Below are positions 1 through 8,220 of a stretch of 64,000 bases of DNA, one piece after another (within the stretch, counting starts at the first letter, position 1; each line of letters begins with the position of its first letter). Made by a program: the position numbers and the translations under genes. Below the pieces are notes generated by a model. It did no database searches, was not told the DNA's origin, and worked only from the letters and a program-made list of their open reading frames with translations. This DNA is from Bacteroides uniformis (lineage in GTDB: Bacteria; Bacteroidota; Bacteroidia; Bacteroidales; Bacteroidaceae): assembly GCF_025147485.1 (NCBI RefSeq), contig NZ_CP102263.1, positions 757,501-821,500 on the forward strand, written 5' to 3'.

Positions 1-1412
1 ATGTACTTGGCACCTGCCTCCAATGTATGCAGCTTGCCGATAGGCGTGGTATAGTCGGCCTGGAACGTATGCTCCGTGGTATTCTGCTCACCGTCGTTAT
101 GCTGGTTCTTCAAACGGTTCAGATAGTCTGCCCAATCGGGGTTATAGCCATTGTCTATTTCATATTCCGTATAGGAATCCGACGTTTGCGGACGGGTGTT
201 TATCTTGTAGGAGAACGTCAGCATGCGGTCCTTGACCTTGAACAGACGCTGGTAGTCGATACCTCCGTCGATGGAATACCAGGAAGACTTGCTGCGGTTG
301 AAGGCAGAGTAGCTGTAAATGGGAGCAGCGTTTATGTTCTCCGGAAAAGTAGCGATGTAGTCCGTAGAGCCGTTACTCTTGTTCCCGCCGCCCCAAAGTC
401 CGAAAGACATGGTGACCAGGCGTAATGTATCTATTTCGTAGCTGGCCTCCATGCTGCCCGACTGGAAAGAACCGTGTCCCTTGTTGCTGCCGTCATAGTC
501 CAGATTGGAAGAATTCTCCGTAACAGCTTCCGGTGTCACATGCTGGCTACCACTGCTGTAGTTGCGGGGCTGGTCGTTGTAATTGTAATTGTAGCGGGCG
601 CCGACGGTCAGCTTTCCGCTCTTTATGGTACCGAATGCCCCGCCGCCTGCACCGCGGTTGCTGACGTTGGCACTGAACGTAGCCGTATAGCCTTCGAGTC
701 CGCTGCCCACGGTGACGATGTTCAGAATACCGCCCACACCCTCGGCGTCATACTTGGGGCCGGGATTGGTTATCACTTCAATATGCTTGATACTGTTTGC
801 AGGCATACTTTTCAGCACTTCCGTCGGGTTGTTGCTCATCATGTTGTTGGGCTTTCCGTTGACATATACCTTAAAGCTGCTACTCCCGTTCACCTGAATA
901 TTGTCCTCGCCATCCACCGTTACCAACGGTACCTTGCGAAGCATTTCCAGCACGGAGTTCGACTGGGCGTCAGGGTCATCCTGCACATTGTACTCTATCT
1001 TGTCGATATCTGCCTTCACCAGAGGCTTCTGTGCCACTATTTCCACCTGCCCCAGCTCATTGGAGGCATCTACGATATACAGCGTGCCGAAGTCCACCAG
1101 CTTCTCCCCTGCCTTCACAGAAAAGTCCTTCACGATGGGAGTACGTCCCACGGAAGTGATGGTCATCACGAAGTTGCCCGTACCGGGTACTTTCTCCTGG
1201 AACTGGCCTTTCATGTCCGTTACCAGCATTTTCAGCGCCTTTGCAGGGGCCTCTTTCTTCACGATTTTAATGGTAGCATAAGGTTCACCCTCCTGGGTGA
1301 GTGAGTCGAGCAAAATTCCTTTAACCTGGAAAGAAGTGTTTGCCGTGTTTTGCGCTGCAAGCAGTCCCGAAATCATCAGCATCCATAGCAGCACAGTCCA
1401 TTTTGTTCTCAT
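1..1412 (-). CDS. TonB-dependent receptor-like outer-membrane beta-barrel protein, 5' part
   Basis: The reverse strand is open from the window edge to an ATG at 1412-1410, giving about 470 N-terminal residues; the C-terminal barrel lies outside the window. It opens with a signal peptide (MRTKWTVLLWMLMISGLLAA, then QN), followed by a carboxypeptidase-regulatory-like beta-sandwich over roughly residues 27-110. Next comes a plug-like domain with NSVLEMLRKVPLVTVDG, YVNGKPNNMM and EVITNPGPKYDAEGVGGILN, then barrel strands. This order is typical of the OMP_b-brl_3 group of outer-membrane proteins, TonB-receptor relatives that differ from SusC. No SusD partner is adjacent, so the ligand is unknown. 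A -7 box lies at 1497-1504. The family call is firm and the substrate is not inferable. Confidence 0.85.
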   Translation of the reverse strand, partial: MRTKWTVLLWMLMISGLLAAQNTANTSFQVKGILLDSLTQEGEPYATIKIVKKEAPAKALKMLVTDMKGQFQEKVPGTGNFVMTITSVGRTPIVKDFSVKAGEKLVDFGTLYIVDASNELGQVEIVAQKPLVKADIDKIEYNVQDDPDAQSNSVLEMLRKVPLVTVDGEDNIQVNGSSSFKVYVNGKPNNMMSNNPTEVLKSMPANSIKHIEVITNPGPKYDAEGVGGILNIVTVGSGLEGYTATFSANVSNRGAGGGAFGTIKSGKLTVGARYNYNYNDQPRNYSSGSQHVTPEAVTENSSNLDYDGSNKGHGSFQSGSMEASYEIDTLRLVTMSFGLWGGGNKSNGSTDYIATFPENINAAPIYSYSAFNRSKSSWYSIDGGIDYQRLFKVKDRMLTFSYKINTRPQTSDSYTEYEIDNGYNPDWADYLNRLKNQHNDGEQNTTEHTFQADYTTPIGKLHTLEAGAKY

Positions 1413-1496
1413 TGCGTTTTTATATTTAGTGACTATTCATGTTTATTGTCTTGGTATTAGACGTTTCCCGTTCGAGTTTTGTCACAATGAATTCGG

Positions 1497-1504
1497 CAAA
1501 AATA
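1497..1504 (-). promoter_or_regulatory. Bacteroides -7 box (TATTTTTG)
   Basis: The reverse strand reads TATTTTTG, matching TAnnTTTG, 85 bases upstream of the receptor start at 1412. I see no convincing -33 TTTG at the expected distance, so only the -7 element is supported. Confidence 0.4.
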
Positions 1505-1562
1505 GCCCCTTTTTCATGCATTTACGAGACTTTCGGAGTTAAAAAAGCAAAAAGAAAGCAAT

Positions 1563-2858
1563 TTAGAGAAAATAGAAGAAAAGTAACAGACAGATATTTG
1601 CGGCAATAACAGAGCCGAATCCCCCCAATATCCACGGCCGCAAAGGGCTTTTTCCACCGGCAAAGAATAACGCGTAGCACATGTTTACCGCTATATTGCT
1701 GACAATAGCCTGCATGCTGCAAGCCGTAATCACCAGCACCGCCACACTGCCCGTTCCTTGAAGCAGGTTCAGGATGAAAGGAGTAATGTCACTGAACCCC
1801 GAAATGAAAGAGAGCAAGTTCAGTCCACCCGTGCCGGCATACACCAGCGTATAGTGGGTCAAGATAGTGAACACCACAAACAGCATGGCAAAAATCAGCG
1901 CTACCTTGAACTCCAACGGATTACTGCTGTCCTCGTCCTCCGTGGTCTGCGTGCCGTCGTCCACCCGTTTCCGCTTGGAATGCAGATACCATGCCACGGC
2001 TGCCGTTACCACCGACATTATCAGCAGGTAGGGATAAATGGCCAGTAGCGTCTCCCGGCTGAAAATACCTATCAATATCAAGAAACGGAGGAACATCATG
2101 CTGACCGCCAACAACATGGCTGCCACATATTCGGGAGCATCCTGCACAGAAGCCTTACGGCTCTTTCGCGCCAGTACGGAAATGGTAGCCGTGCTGCTGT
2201 ACAAGCCTCCCACGATGCCCGAAACCAGAATGCCCGACTCATGGAAGACGTAGCGCTTCAACAGATAAGAAAGGTAGGAAATGCCCGATACAACCACCGT
2301 GGCCAGCCAAATACTGTATGGCGTCAGGTTGATGCCGGGAATAAGGTTCTCATTGGGCAGCATCGGCAGGATAATGCCGCTGATGGCAAGGAACTTGGCA
2401 AGCGTAATCATCTCGTCGTTCTTCATGCGCTGGGCCAGTTCCGTGAAGGTGTGTTTCAGCTCGGTGAAGAGCAGGACGGTCACTATGACCATGACGTAGA
2501 ACCACGACGGCTGCGTGGCCACAATGGGAGCAATGCAGTAGGTGATGAGTGCAATAATGATGGTGGTTACTCCGAACACATGGTACTGTGACTGCTTCAC
2601 ATAATAGTTCAGTCCGAGCAGCAGTCCCAGAATGGCTCCTCCTCCCATGAACAGACGATAGCCCGTAGGGTCGAGGATATAGAGCAGATAGCCCAGAATG
2701 CCTATAAAAGTGAAGGTGCGGTCGGTACCGAAAAGCGTAGTTTCCCCTTCGCGCTTCAAGCTGATTTTACGCTGTGAAAGCCCGATGAGTAAAGAGAATA
2801 CAGTGACCAAAAGGAAGGTGACCAGTTCTCTTGGCAGGTAGTCGTAAAGTTTCTCCAT
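1563..2858 (-). CDS. DUF4010/MgtC-SapB family integral membrane protein
   Basis: This 431-residue protein is almost entirely hydrophobic, with about 12 predicted membrane segments. The N-terminal part (VFSLLIGLSQRKISLKREG, then GILGYLLY and GGGAILGLLLGLNYY) resembles the MgtC/SapB fold. The central part (FLAISGIILPMLPN, SGIVGGLYSSTATISVLARKS) matches the DUF4010 half of the longer family members. MgtC-type proteins are linked to magnesium or envelope physiology, but the biochemical role of this longer form is not established. A charged loop of about 20 residues (KRKRVDDGTQTTEDEDSSNP) separates the last membrane segments. It lies 34 bases after the CYTH gene on the same strand and is probably co-transcribed with it. 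Confidence 0.85.
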   Translation of the reverse strand: MEKLYDYLPRELVTFLLVTVFSLLIGLSQRKISLKREGETTLFGTDRTFTFIGILGYLLYILDPTGYRLFMGGGAILGLLLGLNYYVKQSQYHVFGVTTIIIALITYCIAPIVATQPSWFYVMVIVTVLLFTELKHTFTELAQRMKNDEMITLAKFLAISGIILPMLPNENLIPGINLTPYSIWLATVVVSGISYLSYLLKRYVFHESGILVSGIVGGLYSSTATISVLARKSRKASVQDAPEYVAAMLLAVSMMFLRFLILIGIFSRETLLAIYPYLLIMSVVTAAVAWYLHSKRKRVDDGTQTTEDEDSSNPLEFKVALIFAMLFVVFTILTHYTLVYAGTGGLNLLSFISGFSDITPFILNLLQGTGSVAVLVITACSMQAIVSNIAVNMCYALFFAGGKSPLRPWILGGFGSVIAANICLLLFFYFL

Positions 2859-2892
2859 GACGATTAAACAAGTACGGCATACAATTGGTTTG

Positions 2893-3360
2893 CTACCATG
2901 TGGTGAAAGGGTGTTTCATCAGTTGCGAGTTATAGTAGCGGACATCTCCCGTCACCTCCCGTCCGATGAATGCAGGTTTCACGAAAGGCTCGTCTTCCGA
3001 GGAGAGTTCCACCTCGGCCACAGTCAGTCCCTCATTCTCGCCATAGAATTCATCCACCTCAAAGACGTGCTGTCCGCTGCGCACCAGGTAACGGGTCTTG
3101 TCGATGACACCCGGTTCGCACAGCTTCAGCAATTCCCGCGCTTCGCACAGCGGAATTTCCTTTTCCCACTCGTAGCGGCTGGTTCCCGATTCATTGGATG
3201 CACCCTTGATGGTGAGAAATCCCCGTTCATCGCGGATGCGCACCCGTACTGTCCGTCCACGTACACTGCTGATGTATCCTTGTACGATACGGCTGTGTGC
3301 ATACGCTTGTGGCTTGTATTCTCCCGTCACGAGGAATTTCCGTTCTATCTCCTGCGGCAT
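2893..3360 (-). CDS. CYTH domain protein (inorganic triphosphatase / class IV adenylate cyclase-like)
   Basis: A 155-residue protein beginning MPQEIERKFLV, which carries the ExExK signature of CYTH enzymes (E4, E6, K8). Further family features are basic and acidic strands facing the tunnel: RVRIRDERGFLTIKG, RYEWEKEIP, GVIDKTRYLV and FEVDEFYGENEGLTVAEVEL. Bacterial single-domain CYTH proteins usually hydrolyse inorganic triphosphate; adenylate cyclase activity is a minority case, so triphosphatase is the better guess. I chose the ATG at 3360 because the ExExK motif must be at the N-terminus; the longer reading frame to 3426 runs into the preceding small gene. It follows that 44-residue membrane protein by 19 bases. 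Confidence 0.85.
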   Translation of the reverse strand: MPQEIERKFLVTGEYKPQAYAHSRIVQGYISSVRGRTVRVRIRDERGFLTIKGASNESGTSRYEWEKEIPLCEARELLKLCEPGVIDKTRYLVRSGQHVFEVDEFYGENEGLTVAEVELSSEDEPFVKPAFIGREVTGDVRYYNSQLMKHPFTTW

Positions 3361-3379
3361 GTCGTTTCCAGTGATTTTA

Positions 3380-3514
3380 TCAGCCCCAGTAAGAGTAAGC
3401 CACAAACATGGCGATGACCAATACAATGGCTATTACTCCCATCGTCATCATCACTTTCTTGGCTTGTTGCTCTTCCTTCTGGCTGTGCATTGCTTTCTTT
3501 TTACTTTTTCCCAT
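3380..3514 (-). CDS. Small single-span membrane protein, 44 residues
   Basis: The reverse strand from ATG at 3514 to TGA at 3380 encodes 44 residues: a lysine and glutamine-rich head (MGKSKKKAMHSQKEEQQAKK), then one hydrophobic segment (VMMTMGVIAIVLVIAMFVAY) and a short SYWG tail. Positive head plus one helix predicts a type II or tail-anchored inner-membrane peptide with the basic end in the cytoplasm. The ATG sits between prfB and the CYTH gene on the same strand with 19 bases to the next start, so it probably belongs to that transcription unit. I do not recognise a named family. Length is below usual gene-calling cut-offs, which is why it could be missed. Confidence 0.65.
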   Translation of the reverse strand: MGKSKKKAMHSQKEEQQAKKVMMTMGVIAIVLVIAMFVAYSYWG

Positions 3515-3594
3515 GGTGTGTTTTATAGTTTAAAGTTCAACGATGAACAAAGTAAGAAGAAATTCGGGAAGAATGCAAATGAAAGGGAGAAAAT

Positions 3595-4710
3595 TTATTC
3601 GCCACTTCCTGCAAACTCCATCAGGTAAGCTTTGATAAAGCCGTCTATCTTTCCATCCATCACACCATTCACATCACTGGTCTGGAAGTTGGTACGGTGG
3701 TCCTTCACGCGGCGGTCGTCGAAGACGTAGCTACGAATCTGGCTACCCCATTCGATTTTCTTCTTACCGGCTTCCACCTTTGCCTGCTCGGCCATGCGGT
3801 GTTGGAGTTCCTTGTCGTAAAGCATGGAACGGAGAAGACGGAGAGCGTTCTCGCGGTTCTTGGGCTGGTCTCGTGTCTCGGTATTTTCAATCAGGATTTC
3901 TTCCTCTTCGCCCGTATATGGATCCTTATACTGATAGCGCAGACGGACACCGGACTCTACCTTATTGACGTTCTGTCCACCGGCGCCACCACTTCGGAAG
4001 GTATCCCATGACATGCGGGCAGGTTCGATGTTCACCTCGATGGTATCATCTACCAAGGGAGTGACAAACACGGATGCAAAAGAAGTCATACGCTTGCCCT
4101 GGGCATTGTAGGGCGAAACACGCACCAAGCGGTGTACACCGTTCTCACCTTTCAAGTAGCCGTAGGCATAATCACCGGAAATCTCGATGGTACAAGTCTT
4201 GATACCTGCCTCGTCTCCTTCCTGCAGGTTGGCGATGGTGGCCTTATAGCCGTGAGTCTCGGCATAGCGCAGATACATACGCATCAGCATGCTTGCCCAG
4301 TCCTGGCTCTCCGTACCACCGGCACCAGAGTTAATTTTCAGCACACAGTCCATCTGATCGGCTTCCTCGCGAAGCATATTCTTGAGTTCGAGGGCCTCGA
4401 CAGCAGTGATTGCCTTGGCATAGGCATCGTCCACTTCCTCTTCAGTCACCAGTTCGTCTTTGTAAAAGTCGAAAGCCAGTTGTACCTCGTCAGTCAAGGT
4501 CTTTACCTCATTGTAGCCGGAAATCCATTGCTGCAAGCCTTTCACTTTCTTCATCTGAGCCTCGGCAGCCTTCTGGTCGTCCCAGAAACCGGGAGCCTGG
4601 GTGCGGAGCTGCTCTTCTTCCACCTGTATCTTCTTTCCTTCAATGTCCAGATAGCGGTTCAACGCCTCGGTACGTTCTTTGATATCTTTCAGTTGTTCTG
4701 CGGTAATCAT
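3595..4710 (-). CDS. prfB: Peptide chain release factor 2
   Basis: A 371-residue class I release factor that terminates translation at UGA and UAA. It shows the N-terminal coiled region, the peptidyl-transferase motif GGQ within SGGAGGQNVNKVESGVRL, and the RF2 hallmarks INSGAGGTESQDWASML and ISGDYAYGYLKGENGVHRLVR. The codon-recognition tripeptide, SPF in E. coli RF2, reads SPY here (RVSPYNAQGKRMTSF). The site that carries the programmed +1 frameshift in many bacteria (CTT TGA C) reads CTG GAC in one continuous frame (NRYLDIEGKK), so no frameshift autoregulation is possible. A TACCTTTG box lies 26 bases upstream. Confidence 0.97.
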   Translation of the reverse strand: MITAEQLKDIKERTEALNRYLDIEGKKIQVEEEQLRTQAPGFWDDQKAAEAQMKKVKGLQQWISGYNEVKTLTDEVQLAFDFYKDELVTEEEVDDAYAKAITAVEALELKNMLREEADQMDCVLKINSGAGGTESQDWASMLMRMYLRYAETHGYKATIANLQEGDEAGIKTCTIEISGDYAYGYLKGENGVHRLVRVSPYNAQGKRMTSFASVFVTPLVDDTIEVNIEPARMSWDTFRSGGAGGQNVNKVESGVRLRYQYKDPYTGEEEEILIENTETRDQPKNRENALRLLRSMLYDKELQHRMAEQAKVEAGKKKIEWGSQIRSYVFDDRRVKDHRTNFQTSDVNGVMDGKIDGFIKAYLMEFAGSGE

Positions 4711-4735
4711 ATATGCATTTACAATTTAGGAAGTG

Positions 4736-4743
4736 CAAAGGTA
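4736..4743 (-). promoter_or_regulatory. -7 box (TACCTTTG) for prfB
   Basis: The reverse strand reads TACCTTTG, an exact match to TAnnTTTG, ending 25 bases before the prfB start. The sequence between is a short leader. No clear -33 TTTG at 19-20 bases upstream. Confidence 0.5.
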
Positions 4744-4824
4744 TAAAAAAACACATAATTCCGCAATTGTCAATCCAATAAGTAATGCTAACGGCAAATG
4801 ATTCCACCAGAACACCCTAAAGAT

Positions 4825-5577
4825 TTATTCAAAAGACAAGGTGCCGAAAAAGGCCGGACAGTGGAACATGGGGCGTTCCAGCCCGATAGGACTCCAAGAA
4901 AGGAAGTGGGGAGTCTGGAGTTTGTCACCACACTTGTAGAAATTCCCTTTCATTGTTTTTCCGTCCAGAGAACCGACGGAATGCTGGAAGAAAGCGGAAA
5001 CGGGAATAACCATGACCAGTTCCCAGCTGCACTCGCCCAAACGTTCCTCGAAAGGTTCGCCGGCCAACGAGCTCCAACGTTTCACCATGCCCAGCACCTC
5101 CTGACTCGCCGTAGGACGGCGCTCATTGACTGCACCTCCCTGAATCAGCAGCCTGCCGGCGCAGTTACATTCGAAATTGTAATAGCGGTCGTCACCTTCG
5201 GGAGATACGAAGAATTCCACACAAGCATCTTCCCATACCCGGCCATTGTCTCCGGAGGCCACTGCACGCACACTGGCTTCCTTCACTTTGTAGTGAAGCA
5301 GGATTTCGCGCCCCGTATGGGCTATGCGGAAACTCACTTCCGGCTTGTAGGGATAATCTTTCCAGTTGACCACATCAAGGGGCTGAAACTCTATCCCGTT
5401 CCCGTCCAGCAAGGACGGCACAGCCTCACCTTCCGGTGAAGCCGTACACATTACTTTCTTTACGGACAAGCTCTTTCCACTCTGGGCATTGCAACAAACC
5501 ATGCCTACCATTGAAAACACCAAGAGCAGAAGGAGTTTGCTCCCGTAATCTCTCACTATCATAAAACGTCCTTTCAT
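4825..5577 (-). CDS. Exported CBM9-like carbohydrate-binding protein
   Basis: A 250-residue protein with an N-terminal signal (KLLLLLVFSMVGMVCCNAQSG). The body has the CBM9/DOMON-like sandwich pattern: EVSFRIAHTGREILLHYKVKE, then VWEDACVEFFVSPEGDDRYYNFECNCAGRLL, and CSWELVMVIPVSAFF. The run DACVEFF-x-SP is characteristic of the family-9-like sugar-binding domains found in many Bacteroides loci. It overlaps the stop of the upstream GHL10-like gene by 4 bases (ATGA), showing tight translational coupling. It is the last gene of the locus and no catalytic residues are evident, so it probably binds the oligosaccharide handled by its neighbours. The start at 5577 is fixed by the overlap; a second ATG six codons in is possible. 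Confidence 0.8.
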   Translation of the reverse strand: MKGRFMIVRDYGSKLLLLLVFSMVGMVCCNAQSGKSLSVKKVMCTASPEGEAVPSLLDGNGIEFQPLDVVNWKDYPYKPEVSFRIAHTGREILLHYKVKEASVRAVASGDNGRVWEDACVEFFVSPEGDDRYYNFECNCAGRLLIQGGAVNERRPTASQEVLGMVKRWSSLAGEPFEERLGECSWELVMVIPVSAFFQHSVGSLDGKTMKGNFYKCGDKLQTPHFLSWSPIGLERPMFHCPAFFGTLSFE

Positions 5578-6977
5578 TTCTTATTAGTAGAAGCCTTGTC
5601 TGCTACTGCTACATCCCAACCGGAAACAACGTCGCCGTAAAGATAGAATGTCACGTCAAAAGTAGTCTTGCTATTCTCATCCACCACTTGGTAGCAGCGT
5701 GTCGCGTCATAGGAATCCACCTCCTTGTACTCGCCCAATGCCAGCGGAGCCGGCTCTTCCTTGCCGGCAGCCTTGGCTATGATTTGCTGCATGCGTTCCT
5801 GCATCAGCTTCATAATGCCTTCATGCTTGAAGGGGTCGGGATCCGCCACTTCGGGATGGGTAGCCTTTATCACCCCGCCATTGGCGGCACGCACGGCTCT
5901 GACACTGTCCGTATAAGCCTTGAACTGCCTCTTCACCTCCGGAGAACGCAGTCCATGAATGGTAAATACGGCAATTCCCTGGGCGCCGTTGTTGAGAGCG
6001 GCATCCATGCATTCGAACATCATCGGGCCGTCGGTGGCGGTCATGCCGCAGTACAGTGTAGTCATATCGTTCTTGTCGCGTACATTCTCAACCGTACAGT
6101 CGGAAATGAAGCTGGCATCGCCCGTATAGAAGGTATGGTAAACCATCGGGAACACGATGTCGAGATTCCATTTGCCCCAGTCCTGGCGCACCATGCGTGA
6201 AGCCATCTTCGGGGTGGGGAACGGGGAGGCAGCCATTGTCTTGCCGTAGGAGTGCACCACTTCGGCAATCATATTGGCCACTTCGGTTATCTGGTCGCAA
6301 CGGAACTGGCGCCACTTCACATCGAGGGAAGGGTCTTCCTGCTCGCGGGGGTCATAACCGTACTGCTCCTTGAACAACCTGAGCATTTCCGGATGGTAAC
6401 CGTAATCCCACGCAGCGTATTCACGGTCCTGCACAATGCCATAATGGGGCCACAAGGTGGTGGGAAGCACCACATCCACAAAACGATGATAGTCGATGGC
6501 AATGCCATTCAAGCCTTCCACTTCGCAGTAGGCCTTGATTTTTTCCTTGATGAACTCGCGGACTTCGGGCAATGCCGGGCAGAGAAACTTGTAATAGCCT
6601 ACATAGGCGGTAGTGTCTGCCAGGCTCTTGCCGTTACGATTCACGCTGAACCATTCGGGATGCTCCTTCAATATCTTGTCACGGTCGTGTTCCAGATTCA
6701 TGGTCCATAACCAGGCATACACTTCGATTCCGTGTTTATGGGCAACCGGTATGGCAGCCCGGTAATCGTCGGGAGTCGGCGCATTCAGCATAATTCCATC
6801 CATGCCGATGTCGTTCATCACTTGGCAGATGGAGTCGAAGTTCATGCCGGGACGATAGTCCAGCCACGTCCAGAACATGGGATATTCCTTGGTTGTTTCC
6901 TTAGCTCCCTGCTGGCACGAGAACATGCCCAGCGCAAGGAACAGCAGCAAGAATGCAGGTAAAAAGCTCTTTTTCAT
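5574..6977 (-). CDS. GHL10/DUF187-like glycosyl hydrolase family lipoprotein
   Basis: A 467-residue lipoprotein: signal with FLALGMFSC, Cys21 the likely lipidation site. From residue 35 it has a TIM-barrel-like domain of the family-10-like glycosyl hydrolase group: TWLDYRPGMNFDSICQVMND, DGIMLNAPTPDDY, HGIEVYAWLW, GLNGIAIDYHRFVDVVLP, DIVFPMVYHTFY and MTTLYCGMTATDG. The IDYHRF and FPMVYH strands are where this family carries its acidic catalytic residues. A small beta-domain ends the protein (about residues 410-467). The start lies 5 bases after the DUF5009 stop and the gene overlaps the CBM9-like gene by 4 bases. Substrates of this group are poorly known; hydrolase activity is inferred from fold only. 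Confidence 0.8.
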   Translation of the reverse strand: MKKSFLPAFLLLFLALGMFSCQQGAKETTKEYPMFWTWLDYRPGMNFDSICQVMNDIGMDGIMLNAPTPDDYRAAIPVAHKHGIEVYAWLWTMNLEHDRDKILKEHPEWFSVNRNGKSLADTTAYVGYYKFLCPALPEVREFIKEKIKAYCEVEGLNGIAIDYHRFVDVVLPTTLWPHYGIVQDREYAAWDYGYHPEMLRLFKEQYGYDPREQEDPSLDVKWRQFRCDQITEVANMIAEVVHSYGKTMAASPFPTPKMASRMVRQDWGKWNLDIVFPMVYHTFYTGDASFISDCTVENVRDKNDMTTLYCGMTATDGPMMFECMDAALNNGAQGIAVFTIHGLRSPEVKRQFKAYTDSVRAVRAANGGVIKATHPEVADPDPFKHEGIMKLMQERMQQIIAKAAGKEEPAPLALGEYKEVDSYDATRCYQVVDENSKTTFDVTFYLYGDVVSGWDVAVADKASTNKK

Positions 6978-6982
6978 TCTAT

Positions 6983-8209
6983 CTAAATTTTAAGTTTAAC
7001 ATGCAGTTTTTCCATCACCCACGTAACGCCGATTACCACAAAGGCAAAACAAAGGCAGTTGACCAGCCCCATGAATCCATGTGTGAACCAGTCCGGCAGG
7101 ACAACACCGGTCACATCAGCAAAGCCATAGAAGACATAAGGCACCAGATAAGTGGTCAGCGTAGCCGTTCCGGCAGGGCGTATCAGGTTGAACCAACCTG
7201 TGACCTGATGGCTGACCAGATAGCTGAGCAGTGTGTAGAGCCCCACGGAAATGGCAGTCACATAGAACACCCAGGGAGGAGTGCCACCCATCTTGGCCAC
7301 AATCCAGAAATGGTGTGTCCCAATTCCGACCAGCAGAAGCAGAACGGCAACCGTCAGCCCATTGCGGAGTTTCCAGCCGTCACCCTTGCCGGCATAGCGG
7401 GCGCTGAGAATGGAAAGGATGACACCTCCCATTGTAAATGCGGGCAAAGCCCCGTTGCCGATATGCAGGATGGACAACATGCCCTGATAGAAGTTGCGTT
7501 CGGGAAAGGCAAGGATAGCCTCACCGCCAAAGCCCTCGCGCAAAGGCGTACCCAGCAGGCATATCAGGATAAAGGCACCCCAGGCAGGCAGCAGATACTG
7601 CAACCGGTCACGGCTGAAGATATAGATTACGGCACATACCAGATAGGTCCAGCCGATGGAGCCCAATATTCCCCAATAGGCACCGAATACACCTCCCTGC
7701 GGATTGCGGAACGTGAAGGCAAGGTAAAGGAGAACCAATACTCCGATTATTTTAAAAGCACGGAAAAGGTTCTTCTGAGTGCCGGAAGCCGGTTTCGGAT
7801 ATTGGTTCCACACACCGATAAAGCCTATGGCCATCAGGAACCAGTATACTCCTATCGGATAGGGAGCTTCCGGTAAAAGCCGGAACTCCGAGTTCGTTAT
7901 AAACGCCCCCATCACCAGCAAGGCAAAGGTGCGGGAAAGGATATGTCCTAAGGTGGATTCTGCCGAAAAGCCTTTGGCATATCTGCGTTCGATGGCGTAT
8001 GGTATGGACATTCCCACTGCAAACAAGAAGCAGGGGAATACAATATCCGCCAGTCCCATAAAGTCTTCACCATAAACGGCATGTTCCAGCCAATGGGGTA
8101 CGTCATGCACTTTCCAGAAGTCATTGACGAAAATCATGGTGAACATGGTCAACGCCCTCAGCATGTCAATGGCCGGATTGCGCCGTGAATAAACAGTCTT
8201 GTCACTCAT
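6983..8209 (-). CDS. DUF5009 / NagX-like multispan membrane acyltransferase-like protein
   Basis: A 408-residue protein with about ten hydrophobic segments. The N-terminus has RNPAIDMLRALTMFTMIFVND, the conserved opening of the heparan-alpha-glucosaminide N-acetyltransferase/NagX and DUF5009 group, followed by FPCFLFAVGMSIPYAIERR. Members of this group are predicted to acetylate sugars across the inner membrane; activity here is inferred. I set the start at 8209 (MSDKTVYSRRN), 11 bases after the GH9 stop; the longer frame from 8248 would overlap GH9 and adds an unconserved head. It sits between GH9 and the GHL10-like gene with very short gaps, so all are likely one operon. Confidence 0.85.
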   Translation of the reverse strand: MSDKTVYSRRNPAIDMLRALTMFTMIFVNDFWKVHDVPHWLEHAVYGEDFMGLADIVFPCFLFAVGMSIPYAIERRYAKGFSAESTLGHILSRTFALLVMGAFITNSEFRLLPEAPYPIGVYWFLMAIGFIGVWNQYPKPASGTQKNLFRAFKIIGVLVLLYLAFTFRNPQGGVFGAYWGILGSIGWTYLVCAVIYIFSRDRLQYLLPAWGAFILICLLGTPLREGFGGEAILAFPERNFYQGMLSILHIGNGALPAFTMGGVILSILSARYAGKGDGWKLRNGLTVAVLLLLVGIGTHHFWIVAKMGGTPPWVFYVTAISVGLYTLLSYLVSHQVTGWFNLIRPAGTATLTTYLVPYVFYGFADVTGVVLPDWFTHGFMGLVNCLCFAFVVIGVTWVMEKLHVKLKI

Positions 8210-8220
8210 ATCATCTTGCT

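Noticed and set aside
474..1304. A 276-residue plus-strand reading frame
   Set aside because: Antisense to the TonB-receptor-like gene whose plug motifs are clear on the other strand.
4640..4670. Programmed +1 frameshift in prfB
   Set aside because: The region reads through in one frame as CTG GAC; there is no in-frame UGA.
6953..7876. A 307-residue plus-strand reading frame
   Set aside because: Antisense to the DUF5009 membrane protein; composition is a mirror of that gene.
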